Assembly (NCBI RefSeq): GCF_016808335.1
Contig: NC_053145.1
Span: 30,887,120-30,951,119, forward strand
Source: Panicum virgatum
Lineage: Eukaryota; Streptophyta; Magnoliopsida; Poales; Poaceae
Length of the DNA stretch: 64,000 bases
Direction of reading: 5' to 3'
Both the position numbers and the translations under genes were made by a program. The notes beneath the pieces are model-generated. The model did not search any database and had not been told where the DNA came from. It saw nothing but the letters and a program-made list of their open reading frames with translations. Each line of letters begins with the position of its first letter. Within the stretch, counting starts at the first letter, position 1. Positions 33,820 through 47,519 of the stretch are shown one piece after another.

Positions 33820-34506
33820 GCCCCCGACTCTCTTCTCCAGCTTGTTCCTCGACGGATGCTTATCAATCACAGTAAGTATTCGTGACCTTCTTTGTGGTTT
33901 ATTTTCTTAGTTAAGTAGATCTTTCAGTAAGAAGTGATAAGGAGTAGTACTAGTAGTACTAGGCAATAGTGCTGCTAAGGAGTAGTACTAAGAATTAGTG
34001 CTAGAACTACTAGTTGTTTATGGGATCAATAGTCCACTAGTTTAGTGGGTGCCTCTAGAGTAGGACTCTGGATAGAGAAAGATGTTTCTGATTGACTTTA
34101 GAGATAGTAGAGGATAGTGTAGACGTGATGTCTAGACTAGATTCTACCTGTTGATTGTTGCACCTCCCACGGTTTGTAGAGGTAGCCTGCAGGTGATGAC
34201 AACCCTGTTTAGTGCCATTGTAACCCTCCACATTCGGTTGTGTGATAGAAGCCTTATGACAGAACTTCTGGTCTGACCAGGCAAAGACGTCGCCCGAAGT
34301 AAACAACTAGTTGCTCTATCTTACTTTTGATTTTGAGCCTTAGAAGTCCTTTCAGCCCTTACCTCTTTCTAGTGTGGTGTCCCTGGACGAATTCAAGCCT
34401 TCAATAATATATTCACATTCCCTGCGGATATGGTACCCTCGAATACTCTTGGGTGAAAGCTCTGACAATTTCGTGCGCTTGCAGATTTTTATTCGTGATG
34501 CTAAGA
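33820..34506. other. Unassigned sequence
   Basis: I see no gene, LTR end or TSD. The only structure is a cluster of AGTAGTACTAG-type short repeats at 33930-34015. Confidence 0.6.
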
Positions 34507-35398
34507 AGTGTCAACAGCATCCTAACAGATAATGAGATCAATTTAAAGCATTATCTAAAGTAGAGATTAATTTCTCTTTTGAGAGAAGAAGTGATTAAAT
34601 GGTATGTGAGGGTGAAGTAAAATCCCTTCTTCAGGGAGATGACAATACTTGCTTCTTTCATCTAATGGCCAATGGCAAGCACCGCAAGCAAAACATCTTC
34701 AGATTAGAACAAGAAGATGGTGTATTTGTTGGAGACCTTGAACTCAAAAAGTATATCGCAAATTACTACAAGAACTTGTTTGGTCAACTAGATGAGATTG
34801 ATATATCACTTGTGGAAAGTCGGATAGATGACATTCCTGAAGTAACAGATGCAGAGAATGATACCCTAATATATGCCTTCACTGAAATAGAGGTGAAAGA
34901 GTTTGTGTTTCAAATGGAACACAACAAGGCACCTAGCCCTGATGGTTTCCCAACAAATTTTTTTCAAGTTTTCTTAGAGATCATAAAGGAGGACCTTATG
35001 GCATTCTTCAAAGATTTCCATGAGGAACGCCTACCCCTTTATATTTTCATCTTTGGAGTGATTACATTACTTCCAAATACAGTGGAGGCAAAACAGATGC
35101 AACAATATAGGCCAATTTGTGTCCTCAATGTATGCTTTAAGATTTTCACAAAAGTCTGCACCAACAGGTTGAATAGGATAGCTCAAACAGTGGTAAGTCC
35201 CTCCCAGTCTGCTTTTATGCTAGGCAGAAATATTATGGAAGGGGTAGTCATACTCCACGAAACCATTCACGAGCTACACACTTCAAAATTGAATTTGAAA
35301 ATGCCTAGGACAAAGTTAAATGGTTATTCATTCAACAAACACTAAGGATAAAAGTGTTCTCACCCAGATGGTGTAGATGGATTGATTAAGGAAGTGCT
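34507..35398 (+). pseudogene. L1-type LINE reverse transcriptase fragment
   Basis: The open frame at 34599-35345 contains LLQGDDNTCFFHLMANGKHR, HNKAPSPDGFPTNFFQ, QYRPICVLNVCFKIFTKV and SPSQSAFMLGRNIMEGVV. These are the early RT motifs of plant L1 elements. After a frame change near 35300, residues such as VFSPRW continue to about 35398, where LTR A2 begins. The active-site FADD box and everything downstream are missing, as are the endonuclease and 5' part. It is a doubly truncated, dead copy. Confidence 0.85.
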
Positions 35399-36574
35399 GG
35401 CATTTCTTAACATCGCCACCAGGAGGGGTTAGTTCCCGGTAATGGTGCCAGAAATGCTTGTTGACTTTCCTTATCTTAATCACTAGGAACGGGGGTGTTA
35501 AGCCCATCCCTAGCAACTGCACCAAGGAATGCAACTCTCATGGTATAGTCTATATGATTACAGATGGGATCCGCAAGCGCACGGATATACCGTTGTAGCA
35601 TTTCACCCGGAGAGTATGGGTATCATTATTTATATTCTCCCAAAAGATGGCAGTGGCAAAGGTATTGTACTTAACATTAATCATGACATCGTTCATCAAG
35701 TAATAGGCAAAAAATCTAGCAGGGGTAAGTCGTTATAAATAAGATAAATCAAGGTAATGTGACACAAGCACACAACCAACATCCAAGGGAGAAATGAAAA
35801 AAAGAACAAAAGAATGAAAGAATGAACTAAACTATCCTATGTTAAGTTAGCTGGAGCTTAGGCTAGGTTAGGGTTCCTAGTGTATCTATTCAAAGCAAAG
35901 GTTATATTAGAACATTGTTAGGGCTGCAGGTGCCAGGAAATTAGGATAGTAGGGGAGAAGGTCCCGCACTGGAGAACGTCTAGTCCAGTTACTTCTTTGC
36001 ATGAACTCTTACACCATACCCGAACGTCGGGGAATGCACTAATCACAACACAGCTGTTACGACGGACGGACAGGGTTGTCACTTCCTACCGTCTACCCCA
36101 GTCACACCGTGGAGCACGGTCATATCCGAAGGATTCCGCATACCCGAGCAGCACGCCCGTGTATGAGGTCACTACTCTAGCGTCCCCGGGTCTCCCACCC
36201 TTCGGATGGACAAGTAAAACACTAGAGCAAGCTCGAAAGCACAACGAATCGATATCCGTACCTGAATCATCTTGCCTAACCATACTCGTCACAACTCATG
36301 ATAAATAGAAGCATGGATTGATAAACTATCAAAATAGTAAAGCAACCATGATCAAGCTCTATATTATGAATAGAGTACTGACAGATAGAATACAAAGCCA
36401 TACCGAGAGTCGAGAATCGCTCAATGTAACACCTAGTTTATAAAAGGACATAAACCGAGCAATCATATACGTGCCAGGATCAAGTCACACGTATATACAA
36501 CAGAATGAACAGTATATCTCAGCACATACCACATAAAAAGATATAATAAAGTGAGTATGAATGTTATTTATTAC

Positions 36575-38033
36575 TGTTGGCGCTCCTTAAGTACCCCTTT
36601 TATCCCTTGTTTATCCTTGATAATGGCATGAATTTAATATCAAAATCACTAACCGTCCTAACCCCGGCCTAATTATTGGTCATTTTCACACTTGCACATA
36701 TATTTTGGAGGAACTTTGTTTTTGCAGGTTTTTGGCCTATTTTAGAGCATGAAATGACGAGGCCCGTGATCGAGCGCTAACATGGAGAAAGACGAGGGCC
36801 AAAGCCCAAACGGAGGACCAAAGCCCATGTTGATTCAAAGCCCATTCATGCACATCCATCCTCCAAGAGAGCCCAAAGGACCAAGCCTACGAAGATGAGA
36901 TCAAGATACTTCAGGATTAAGCAAATCAAATGAAGATTTAAGGAAGGATTTCCTATCCTATCCTTTCCTCGAAGATATCTCCAAGATAACAATGTCCAAA
37001 GGGGTGCAATCGTGAAGGACAGAAACTCTAGAAGATGCGAGGAGTCTACACGCCAAAGATGAGACCGAGGCGAGCCCGAAAAGGGGTAGGCCGGCCGGCC
37101 TAGGCCCATGGGGCCGGCCGGCCCAGCCCTTTTCTGAGGCGGTTTGGCCTCCCCTTCGACCGGTGGCTTCCTCGGCTTATAAATAGCTCGCACCTTATTC
37201 AACTCGAAGCATCCATCTACCCAGAACTCGACGAAAACCTAGGGCCAAGACTGGAGGGAGACGACGGCCGCCGCAAGTCTTCGAAGTTGTCTAGGAGATG
37301 GCTTAGGCCGACCCTAGCCGCCGTGGCCTCCCTGCGTGGTTGTGCCATGGCGGAGTTCAAGAGCTAGTTGGATTCATCGATGGTGTGCACACGGTGGTGA
37401 TGATCCAAACGAATCTATTATTTGAGTAATGATAATCATGTCTTCTGAATCTATTAGCGATCATGTTCTCTCTTTCGATTTCGTTCTTCTCTTTGGGTTT
37501 GCTTCATCTTAGATCTATTATCGAGATAGATCGTTTAGCATGATCTTGTAGTCATGGTGGCTAGAGGTTCATGGCGGATCTACCAAAGGGGGTTCGACTT
37601 GCTTCAGGGTATCCCATTGAAAGGGGTGGCGTCGTGACAGGCCGTTGCCACTTAGTAGGTTGGGTATCGAGGGATCGGATTGGAGATTTTGAGTTTAAAG
37701 ATGCTTTTGATTGAGATGCATGATTTATCCGCTTGTTAGCTTGAACTACAACTAGATGACGATAGGCCTAGTCATATCTTTGGTTTTGCTATGATTAAGC
37801 CTATATTCATGGATGAGATCAACCTTTACATATCACTCATATCTATCAAAGGTTTACCCTTTATATGCAATCAATGCTTCATGTTAGGATAGATCCATTA
37901 GATTAGATGGAAAACCTTAGGTAGTTCTTTGTCGATCCATGGATTGATAAACCTTGGGGGAATACTCTAAGGGAAAAACTACATGAACCGTGCGCTTGCG
38001 GTATACAAATCGGGGCGCTAAGGAGCGTCAACA
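36575..38033 (+). repeat. Element L 5' LTR
   Basis: Starts TGTTGGCGCTCC and ends GCGTCAACA. TATAAATA lies at 37178-37185, within CGGCTTATAAATAGCTCGCA. Minus-strand ORF 36846-37202 also appears in the other LTR copy and is taken as spurious. Confidence 0.92.
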
Positions 38034-38041
38034 AGCTTTTC

Positions 38042-38059
38042 TGGCGCCGTTGCCGGGGA
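38042..38059 (+). other. Primer binding site of element L (Asp tRNA type)
   Basis: TGGCGCCGTTGCCGGGGA lies 8 bp after the LTR. It is the primer site associated with Asp tRNA in Athila/Tat-type elements. Confidence 0.85.
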
Positions 38060-38399
38060 TCGGCAACACGAACCCTAGGGCGATCTATCTAGTTTTTGGA
38101 CTAACCCTAATTTTATTATTGCATATATCCTGTGTTTCTTGTTTGTGTCCATGAATGCAGGTAAAACCCTAGACACAAAGTGATTGAGAAGTTCTCAACG
38201 TCTGTACTTTGACAAGTCCAATCTCACTCAAGCAAGTTGATGGCTACGTGAAGACCCGCTCTTTAGTGGTAGGTGCTAACTTTTGTTAGTGGCCCAGCAT
38301 CCGCTATCGAGTCCCCTCTCCCCAAAGCAAAAGATGATAAATAAGGTACGCCGCCATGTCAATTGATTTTAAAGACTAATGTTTTTGGGAAAAATTATT

Positions 38400-41300
38400 T
38401 TTTCAAGCAATAGGTATGAAGCATGCCAGCGAAGAAAATCGTGCGATCGGATCATCATCATCTCTAAAGTGTTACTGTTGTAATGAGTTTTTCGTCCAAG
38501 ATCAGAGAAGTACCATGAGAAAATAATAGATTATTTTGAAGCTCCATCAAGTCTACTTTCCAACGCATCAAGAATCGTGAATTTTGGAGATCGGTGTGAA
38601 GAGTTATGGTAAAATCTTTCAACGCTGCGCGTTCTGAAATGTCTCGGGACAGAGCGTAGTGCCGGAGTAAAACGACCATAACTTCTTCATCCGGAGTCCG
38701 TTTGGGATCAATGACCACTCGTTGAAAAGGTAATTTCATAAGGCTTTCCATGGAGTAGAATTTTGGTACATGTTCTGTGCAGGATGATCAAGGAATTCAA
38801 CGAAGAAGAGGCAGCAACAAACAATGGAGAAAGTGATGACGATGTCGCAAGATTTTGGAGAACCTTGTGCACAAAAGTTGATGATTTGAAGTTCACCAAC
38901 GCTAGAGGAAACAAGATTAGAGGAACCATGATGCCACCCATCTCCATGGGATGCTCAAGAAGCTTCTAGTCGAGTGCAATCAAAGAAAGAGACCGCTCTG
39001 ATCATCGACACAAAGCACGGGAGCCTCCTTCGATCCCGACACCTTAGGCAAAGCAAGAACCATAGACACAGACCATTGGAGCCATGTTACTCACTGGTGA
39101 ATGAATGGTGATGACCTTGAAGCCAAGGATGCACAACAAGACGCTCCGAAGACCACAAGATCAAGATCATCGACATCTTCGGATCGATTCGTAAGAAGTC
39201 ATTGTTATCATCAATATTCTGCTCAACCTCAGAAGCAAATAGCAGCATATTTTTGGATATTCAAAAGCTCCACGAAGTTCCCGTCCCAACGAATCAAGAA
39301 CCAAGTCAATCGGAGATTCCTACAAGCGGGTATGGCCAAAACATTGAAGGTTGTGCACTCTGAAAATTTCTGGACAGCACGCCGCGCCAAAAGTGAAACG
39401 GGCATAACTCTCTCGTTTGGACTCCGTTTAAAGCAAATGACCACTCGTTGGATAGGTAATTTCATAAACTTTTCAATAGAGCTATATTTTGGTATATGTT
39501 CTGTTGAGTATACAGGAGAGATTCCATGAAGAAAAGGCAGGAGCAACGCGATGAGAACAAGATAGAAAAGATGACGATGACAACAATGAAGAGGAGCTTG
39601 GGCGATGTTTTCATCAAGCGTACATGATAAAATTCAGAAGATTGGAGCAGAGGAAGAACCCCAATGACATTGGCAAATGAAGGCACAAGCGGTCGACCTT
39701 CGACAAACGAGGATGTTGCAAACAAACCACGACGGATTACAAGAGCGCAACCCTCAACACATGGAGACGTGAGAAGCAAATCACGATGGACCACGAGGAG
39801 TGCATTAAGATGACATCTCGCACAACGTACCATGACTCTGATGAGTATGAAAAAGCTCCTTGGCTAAGGTATACAGTGAATTCTCAAGCTTCTATTGGTT
39901 TTGTTGATAATCATTAAAAAACTCATGCTCGAACCAATAGTCGGAATGAAAGTTTAAATTCTATGCCTTGTTCTTTTCATGATGATAGGCTAGATTTTCT
40001 TGAGAAGGTTGATTTCATGCTTAAAGAACCTCTGCCTAATAATGAGCTCCGTGCTATGCAAGAAACACATGCTGCATTTAATTACACCATGTCTTGTTGA
40101 TGAAATTTAATTGAGGATGTGATTATGTTGCATATGATTACAAATAATTGCAAATCTCTATCTTGCTTTGCGCTTGGTCAAGCTCATGACCTTAAAAGAG
40201 CACATGTCGGGAGAAGCCCCAAATTTCACTAACCATGCAGGACATGAAACTCAAATGATGGGGAGGGAAACTGTGCCCAAAGTTTTGAACACCATCATCA
40301 ACATCTTCAAGTTTCAAGAATGGACGTCGCTAAGCCTCATCAATTTTGTGCACAAGTCCAGAGATTTACAATGCAAGAAAGTTGAATATTCAGGATCTCC
40401 ATCAAGTCCTCGGTTCAATGCATCCATAATCGATACAATTGAAGACCCACGGGAGGAGCTATGTCTCAAACATCAGAGATGCACGTGCTGAAATCAGCAC
40501 GGGGCAGATTGCAGTGACGAGAAAAAGGGGCATAACTCCCTCAATTGGAATGCGTTTTGGGCAAATGAAGACTTGTTGGAAAGAAGATTTCATGCACCTT
40601 GCATTGGATCAGTTGTTTGGAGCAATTCCCTATCTGGACAGAGAGGAAAATCCGTGAAAAGAAAGGTAGCGACGAAGGACAACAAAGAAGGAGGTGACGA
40701 TGATGTGAGAGACGATTGGACAAATTTTCCATTAAGCGTGATTGATCATGTCCAACATGGGAAGTGAGATAAAAGCTGCATGGAACACCTTCACCTCTTG
40801 CATGAAGGACCATGGCTTCGCATCAATGAGAAGGTATGTAAGAAAGTCGAGCTCTATGACTCTAAATGAAGCGCTTTGCGGGAGGCAACCCGATCTTTTA
40901 TTTTATATATATTAATATGACCGTCTACATTGCACTTTTTAATCAGAATATCAAGTAACATTGTACCATTACTCTAATAAAAACCACAACTTCATGTTGT
41001 TCATTCTAAATGTTATTGAGGGAGCACTTTGTTATTTGATCTTGGGAAACTTGTAGACCTTTTTGTGTGCCTATTAGTGTTTAGAGTCTTTTTCTTTGTG
41101 TCCATTTTATAGAGATTTATGAAGCATTGTACCACCCTTTAATTCTAAACTTGTGGCTAGTTAACTTAGGCTAACTTTTTGTTTTGTTTTAGACTACCTC
41201 ATCATGTCATATCATTTTGTTCACCCACCTCGTGTTGCATTGCATACCATGTTGTTCGTCTCACCCTTGCATTGCATTGCATGTTGCATTTAAAAAAACA

Positions 41301-42740
41301 TTTTCTAAAAACATTGACTAGCCTCGCTTTTGAGATCATAAAACTCTTAGGAAAACCACTCATAGAGCAATCCTAAAACCATAGGTTATGTTTTTCAAAA
41401 AAAATCTAACTTTTGCTTCTCTCTAGTTTTTTTAAAACGAAACCACCTTAGATAGAATTTCTATACCCAACACTCTCTCTTCAAAATTTTTGTTTTAAGC
41501 CAAAAATATAGGAAACCCATAAACCTACTTCTAAAACCTTGTTAGCTCGGTCGCTTGGTTCTTTTTTGATAAATAACCTTTTCATTGACAAAAGCCTCAC
41601 TTCTTATGAAGTGTCGCGAAGGCTTTTTTATCACTCTTAGCAATTGTTTTTGAATAAGCTAGTTGCGGAACAACATCGAAAGGTCCTTTCAACCTTGCTA
41701 ACACTTGTTTTTGCTAACTTTGCATTTGCACTTTGCGTCCATTCCATTGTTCATGCACTCATTTTGTTAGCTTGATCCTTCGGTACAACTTTATTGATGA
41801 AAGCTTTCATATCCATGTTAATGCTTGATGTGAGCATTTTCCTTTTTGCAATCTTGTGTAAACATGGTGTTTAGACATGATTGAAGACCATCATCATTTA
41901 GTTACCAAGCTATGAGGTTGCATTTGGTTGGTTTATAAGCTTTGCAATGCGCTTTATTTTTTCTTGTGCTATGAAGGCCTATTGATCTTGGAATAGACAT
42001 GGTGTTTTGACCTTGGTTAAATAAGTCTTTGTGGCTATGGAGAAGTTCGGCAATCTAGTTGTAAACATGATGTTTAGAACTAGGTGTAAACATTGTCTTT
42101 GTTTATATACCTTCCTCTCATTTGCATTTACACTAGCACACACGTACACTCACTAGTTTCGCTAAGCTAACTTTGCCACAAATTGAGAACTTAGGAATGA
42201 TAGGTTTGTTGGCATTTTTTTCTACTCCCGACCATCACCCCGGGGGTAGTGTGTGTTTAAAATGTTTTGCAGGCATGAAGAAGCGCTCCCATGAGTTCAA
42301 GACCAAAAGAATTTCAATCAAGATCGTCAACATCGTCGAAACCCGAGAAGGACGCAGCTGTTTTCATCAATTTGAGAACATGTTCAGAGCTGTACAAGAA
42401 GCAAAAAGTTGATATTCAGAAGCTCCATCAAATTACCATTCCAACGCATTCAAGATCAATGAATTTGAAAACCCGTACAAGGAGATATGACAAGAACATT
42501 GGACGTTGCGTGTTCTGAAATTCGTCGGGACAGATTGCAGCACTGGGATAAAATGGACATAACTCTCTTGTTCGGAATCAATTTTGGGCGAATAAGGACT
42601 CGTTGGAAAGAAAAATTTGTGCACTTCGCAATGGAGCAATTTTTCAGTATATGTTCTGTTCTGGAAATTGAAAGAAAAATTCGTGAAGATGAGGCAACAA
42701 TGGGACAACGAGGAATTGAAGGAGGCGACGACGATGAGAA
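38400..42740 (+). repeat. Four degenerate copies of a repeat in element L
   Basis: Copies lie at about 38400-38850, 39130-39590, 40290-40720 and 42310-42740. Each has AGCTCCATCAA-type and CAACGCATCAAGAAT-type motifs, then CATAACTC followed by a Cys-Gly-poor stretch with AATGACCACTCGTTGGA, then TTTTGGTATATGTTCTGT, and ends in a GACGATGA-rich tail. The copies are diverged by many substitutions and separated by unrelated non-coding DNA (spacing of cores about 0.7, 1.1 and 2.0 kb). ORFs in them do not match each other, so the repeat is probably not protein-coding. Confidence 0.8.
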
Positions 42741-44829
42741 GCAAGGATTGGGACCATGACTTAGTACAAGAAGAAGTTGAAGGAAATTGAGGCAACAAAG
42801 GTGAAGACACATTGAAGATAATATTCATACACATGAGAGAAGGACTTCAAGAATTTCAAGATGGTCCATGTTCTCCGTCCACGCCTAGCATCATGCTAAG
42901 CATGGGGGAGGATTTCGTGGACAAGGAAGAAAGACCTCATGGGGTAAGATAATCACGATTGCCACAAGATTCTCATGATTTTCTTCCATGCTTAGCACAA
43001 TACTTAAGTATGGGGGAGGCCGTGCTACACTTCATTACGAGCATCAAGAAGGACGGTAATTCTTCCTCAACTCTCTCTTTTTCTAAATGCTTGTACATAT
43101 ATGCCTTCAACCAAAGATGCAACCTTTGTATATCTCTCCCTATAATAACATGGCTACTAGGAGTACAACCTAGTTTTGTTTTTTGTTTTCAATAAGTGTA
43201 GGATCACCATCACTTTGTGCTCACCACATTGATACATTTTGGCAATGCCTTATGCTTATGGAAAAATGATGAAAGTTGCTGCTTTGTTTTATCTACGCTA
43301 TGTTGTATATGACTTGACCATTTGCTCTCAATTAAATGGAATTAAAATGATTAAATACCGGCTCTTTTATTTGTGGAGGTTAAATGACTAAATTCTAAAC
43401 CCACATATTCTATGTTGCTCTTTGATTTAAGTCTACCGATGACCTTACACCTTGTGATTGCTTAATTTGAAAACTTAATTCCTATGCTATCTACATTTAT
43501 GAATCTCTTGCAAAGTTCTACCTACCAAAGCCTATGCACACATATTCTTTCATGATGAAACCTTTAGATTGCAAACTTATATTTTGATGAGTTGGATTAA
43601 GATTGATTTCTTTGGTACGAGACTAAGAAGCTGGTCATTCCGTTTTTTTTGTGTAACCTCCTTTTTGCTAGCCTATTTATCCATGCATTGTGAGTTTCTA
43701 CTTCGGGAATCTTACAAACCTCGCTGGATATCCACCCTAAACCAAAAATATCTTTTTGTGATTACCTCCTTGACCACAACCCAATTTGAGTATTGATTAT
43801 CATTTCGATGGAATCAAAAGAATCAAGGGCACCATATAAAGAAAAATTTTGGGAGACAAGGCTCTCCGGAGATTCAAGAGGTTCTACGAAAAAGAAGGAG
43901 AATTTGAGATACTTACCCTAGCTAGCTGGTTCTCCCACAATTCATACTCGAGGATGAGCATTCGTTCAAGCATGGGGGGATGGCTGGGTAAGTATTCTAT
44001 GTTATCAAAAGTTCTAAGGAGTAAAAAAAAAGAAAGAAAGAGAAAAATGAAAAAAAGAGGAGAAAAGAAAAGAAAAATGAAAGAAAAAAAAGAGAAGAAT
44101 AAAATGCTCCTTAGTTCTTTTTGGCTTCATTAATTTTCCAAGTTACTTTGAAGAATTATTCCATACTCAAATCTTCCAACCATGTGCAATCCGATAACGA
44201 GAACTTCATTTGTGTCTCGGGATCATCCATTTGCCACTTGCACATGTCCACCTATCTAAATGTGTGTGTTTCATCTTTTTCCCTCTCCAACATTATTTTC
44301 CAATGGCCTTTTTGACTAGTCTCAGTAAATCCAATAGATCTCTCTCTTAGTTTGACAATATTTCAGATATAATGTTTTGCTAGGATTGTTTTTACCTACC
44401 AAGCTCCACATAAGCCTTCCACTTTTATATATGAGTAGAATAGGTTGAAAACAATCTAATGTAGGCTTGAGCGACTAGATGAGATGAGTATTTCCATGAT
44501 CTTTTGCAAGAGAACCTCACTTATGTTTGATATGCATTCTTTTGAAAACTCTTCACGATGAAACAAGGTAAAGGTTTGAAGTTCGCTTAAGTTTGAGAGC
44601 ATTGCATTTATTTATTATTGTGGTTTGTTCTTTAATTGCTAGTCTATCTTCCATAATGAAAAAGTAGCCGGTCACAACATGAACTTAAATGCTAAATACT
44701 TGAGAGAGCAATATGTCTTGTTATGTACGACTAAGTGCAGAGAGGACATTGAGGGGCAACGCTGATTTCTTTATAAGCAAAGCTCCTGGACTTACTCGAG
44801 GACGAGAAAGGTTTAAGCATGGGGGGGAA
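42741..44829 (+). other. Element L 3' interior with repeated polypurine-like tracts
   Basis: No coding domain. AAGCATGGGGGAGG-like tracts occur at about 42897, 43009 and 43972, and the functional-looking tract AAGCATGGGGGGGAA at 44815-44829 abuts the 3' LTR. A purine-rich stretch (AAAGAAAGAAAG type) lies at 44022-44105. ORFs here are short and unrecognised. Confidence 0.7.
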
Positions 44830-46285
44830 TGTTGGCGCTCCTTAAGTACCCCTTTTATCCCTTGTTTATCCTTGATAATGGCATGAATTTAATATCAAAA
44901 TCACTAACCGTCCTAACCCCGGCCTAATTATTGGTCATTTTCACACTTGCACATATATTTTGGAGGAACTTCGTTTTTACAGGTTTTTGGCCTATTTTAG
45001 AGCATGAAATGACGAGGCCCGTGATCGAGCGCTAACACGGAGAAAGACGAGGGCCAAAGCCCAAAGGGAGGACCAAAGCCCATGTTGATTCAAAGCCCAT
45101 TCATGCACATCCATCCTCCAAGAGATCCCAAAGGACCAAGCCTACGAAGATGAGATCAAGATACTTTGGGATTAAGCAAAGCAAATGAAGATTTAAGGAA
45201 GGATTCCCTATCCTATCCTTTCCTCGAAGATATCTCCAAGATAACAATGTCCAAAGGGATGCAATCGTGAAGGACAGAAACTCTAGAAGATGCGAGTCTA
45301 CACGCCAAAGATGAGACCGAGGCGAGCCCGAAAAGGGGTAGGCCGGCCGGCCTAGGCCCATGGGGCCGGCCGGCCCAGCCCTTTTCTGAGGCGGTTTGGC
45401 CTCCCCTTCGACCGGTGGCTTCCTCGGCTTATAAATAGCTCGCACCTTATTCAACTCGAAGCATCCATCCACCCAGAACTCGACGAAAACCTAGGGCCAA
45501 GACCGGAGGGAGACGACGGCCGCCGTAAGTCTTCGAAGTTGTCTAGGAGATGGATTAGGCCGACCCTAGCCGCCGTGGCCTCCCTGCGTGGTTGTGCCAT
45601 GGCGGAGTTCAAGAGCTGGTTGGATTCATCGATGGTGTGCACATGGTGGTGATGATCCAAACGAATCTATTATGTGAGTAATGATAATCATGTCTTCCGA
45701 ATCTATTAGCGATCATGTTCTCTCTTTCGATTTCGTTCTTCTCTTTGGGTTTGCTTCATCTTAGATCTATTATCGAGATAGATCGTTTAGCATGATCTTG
45801 TAGTCATGGCGGCTAGAGGTTCATGGCGGAACTACCAAAGGGGGTTCGACTTGCTTCAGGGTATCCCGTTGAAAGGGGTGGCGTCGTGACACGCCGTTGC
45901 CACTTAGTAGGTTGGGTATCGAGGGATCGGATTGGAGATTTTGAGTTTAAAGATGCTTTTGATTGAGATGCATGATTTATCCGCTCGTTAGCTTGAACTA
46001 CAACTAGATGACGATAGGCCTAGTCATATCTTTGGTTTTGCTATGATTAAGCCTATATTCATGGATGAGATCAACCTTTACATATCACTCATATCTATCA
46101 AAGGTTTACCCTTTATATGCAATCAATGCTTCATGTTAGGATAGATCCATTAGATTAGATGGAAAACCTTAGGTAGTTCTTTGTCGATCCATGGATTGAT
46201 AAATCTTGGGGGAATACTCTAAGGGAAAAACTACACGAACCGTGCGCTTGCGGTATACAAATCGGGGCGCTAAGGAGCGTCAACA
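44830..46285 (+). repeat. Element L 3' LTR
   Basis: Near-identical to 36575-38033, with one 3-bp deletion near 45296 among the differences. TATAAATA at 45430-45437. Ends GCGTCAACA before TSD ATTAC. Confidence 0.92.
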
Positions 46286-47363
46286 ATTACATAAATGACA
46301 AATGTCTGATACAGATTATACGGAAGCGTAAAACAAGTACGAAACTCGGAAGCTGGGCGCCACAGGGACGTCGACTGGGAAATGACCACCTAGAAGTCCT
46401 CGTACTCCTAGTAGCTCTGGGTGAACTCCTCCGCGTCGCCGGGAACTGAGCAGCAGTAGGGTATTCCCAAAGAGAACAACAGGAAAAGAGTAGAGTAGGC
46501 AAGAGTGAGTACACAACTTGTACTCAACAAGTATAATACAAACTATGAGGCTCTAAGGTTGGCTAACTCAACTGCATTAGCTTTTAATCTTGGCAAAATT
46601 TTATTAAAGCTAATTACTACAAGTGGATGAATTACCATAAACCCAGTTACATAGAAATTAATCAAAATTAATTATGAACTACTGAGAACCAAACCAAACC
46701 ACCCAGGGAACCACCTTAATCAAAAGGAGATAACCCCACTAATCAAAAGGAGGATCTGGGCCGCTCATGACCGTGAGCACGACTAGTATACCAGTTTTAC
46801 ACTCTGCAGAGGTTGCACATCTTTACCCACAAGTCTTGAGTTACACTAGTTGTTCATCACACTTCCTTAGGTGAGATGACTAGCAAACACACTACGAGGC
46901 CGTTACAAAGAATCTCGTTGGTAAGGCGTAACCGCGAAGGGTTGGATCAGCGACGATGGGGGCCACCTCACGGGGGTACAAGCACGTAGCACAGACCAAG
47001 CCGGAGGAGCAGGGACCATTGAAGCTTACCACCCTTGCCCCGCAGGTAAGTTACTCCAAACCAAAAAGACCTAATTAATAAGCCAAGACCGTCTCATTCC
47101 AATCTTGTGGTTGCGCGGTTGTCCCAGGTTGTCGCTCTAATGACGTACGGTCCTTATGGAGAGGAGCTAGCACAAAACACATTGCGAGCCCCCTAAACCA
47201 AGTTTCTGGAAAAAACATGTTTTAAGGAGACGTAAACCACTCAAGTACAGAGCACAGAGGGTAACGCTCAGAATTAAGTTGCATAAGACCATTAACAAAT
47301 TAATTAAAAAGGACCAAGTGTGTTATAGCGCGGCACCTAGCACAACTAACCAAAATGCAACCC

Positions 47364-47369
<6 letters not shown>

Positions 47370-47454
<85 letters not shown>
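47370..47454. repeat. (TA)n microsatellite in G
   Basis: About 42 TA dinucleotides in a row. The three long TYR/ILE ORFs over it are artefacts of the repeat. Confidence 0.95.
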
Positions 47455-47457
<3 letters not shown>

Positions 47458-47519
47458 ATAAAGTGGCTAGGAAAGTCCTTATAGGCATACAATATTAAAA
47501 TGCAGTATGAAATTGTATT

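Larger units (their letters stand above)
36575..46285 (+). mobile_element. Element L: complete non-coding LTR retrotransposon (LARD-like)
   Basis: It is 9.7 kb with TSD ATTAC (36570-36574, 46286-46290). LTRs of 1,459 and 1,456 bp differ at about two dozen sites by eye. The LTR ends form a 15-bp inverted repeat, TGTTG(G/A)CGCTCCTTA. The primer site is at 38042 and the polypurine tract at 44815-44829. The 6.8-kb interior has no gag, protease, RT or integrase. It holds four degenerate copies of a repeat instead. Several short features (CTTTGCGGGAGGCAACCCGA at about 40873, repeated GCATGGGGGAGG) suggest descent from an Athila-like element. It must have been mobilised in trans. Confidence 0.9.

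Noticed and set aside
34599..35345. Intact LINE gene
   Set aside because: Open but lacks the endonuclease, the FADD active site and everything downstream; truncated on both sides.
36846..37202. 118-codon minus-strand ORF, repeated at 45101-45472
   Set aside because: It recurs only because it lies in both LTRs of element L, on the antisense strand over the TATA region; no domain.
38042..38059. tRNA gene
   Set aside because: Only a primer site complementary to a tRNA end; the rest of a tRNA is absent. The same applies at 6659-6672, 14385-14466, 35434-35450 and 62622-62639.
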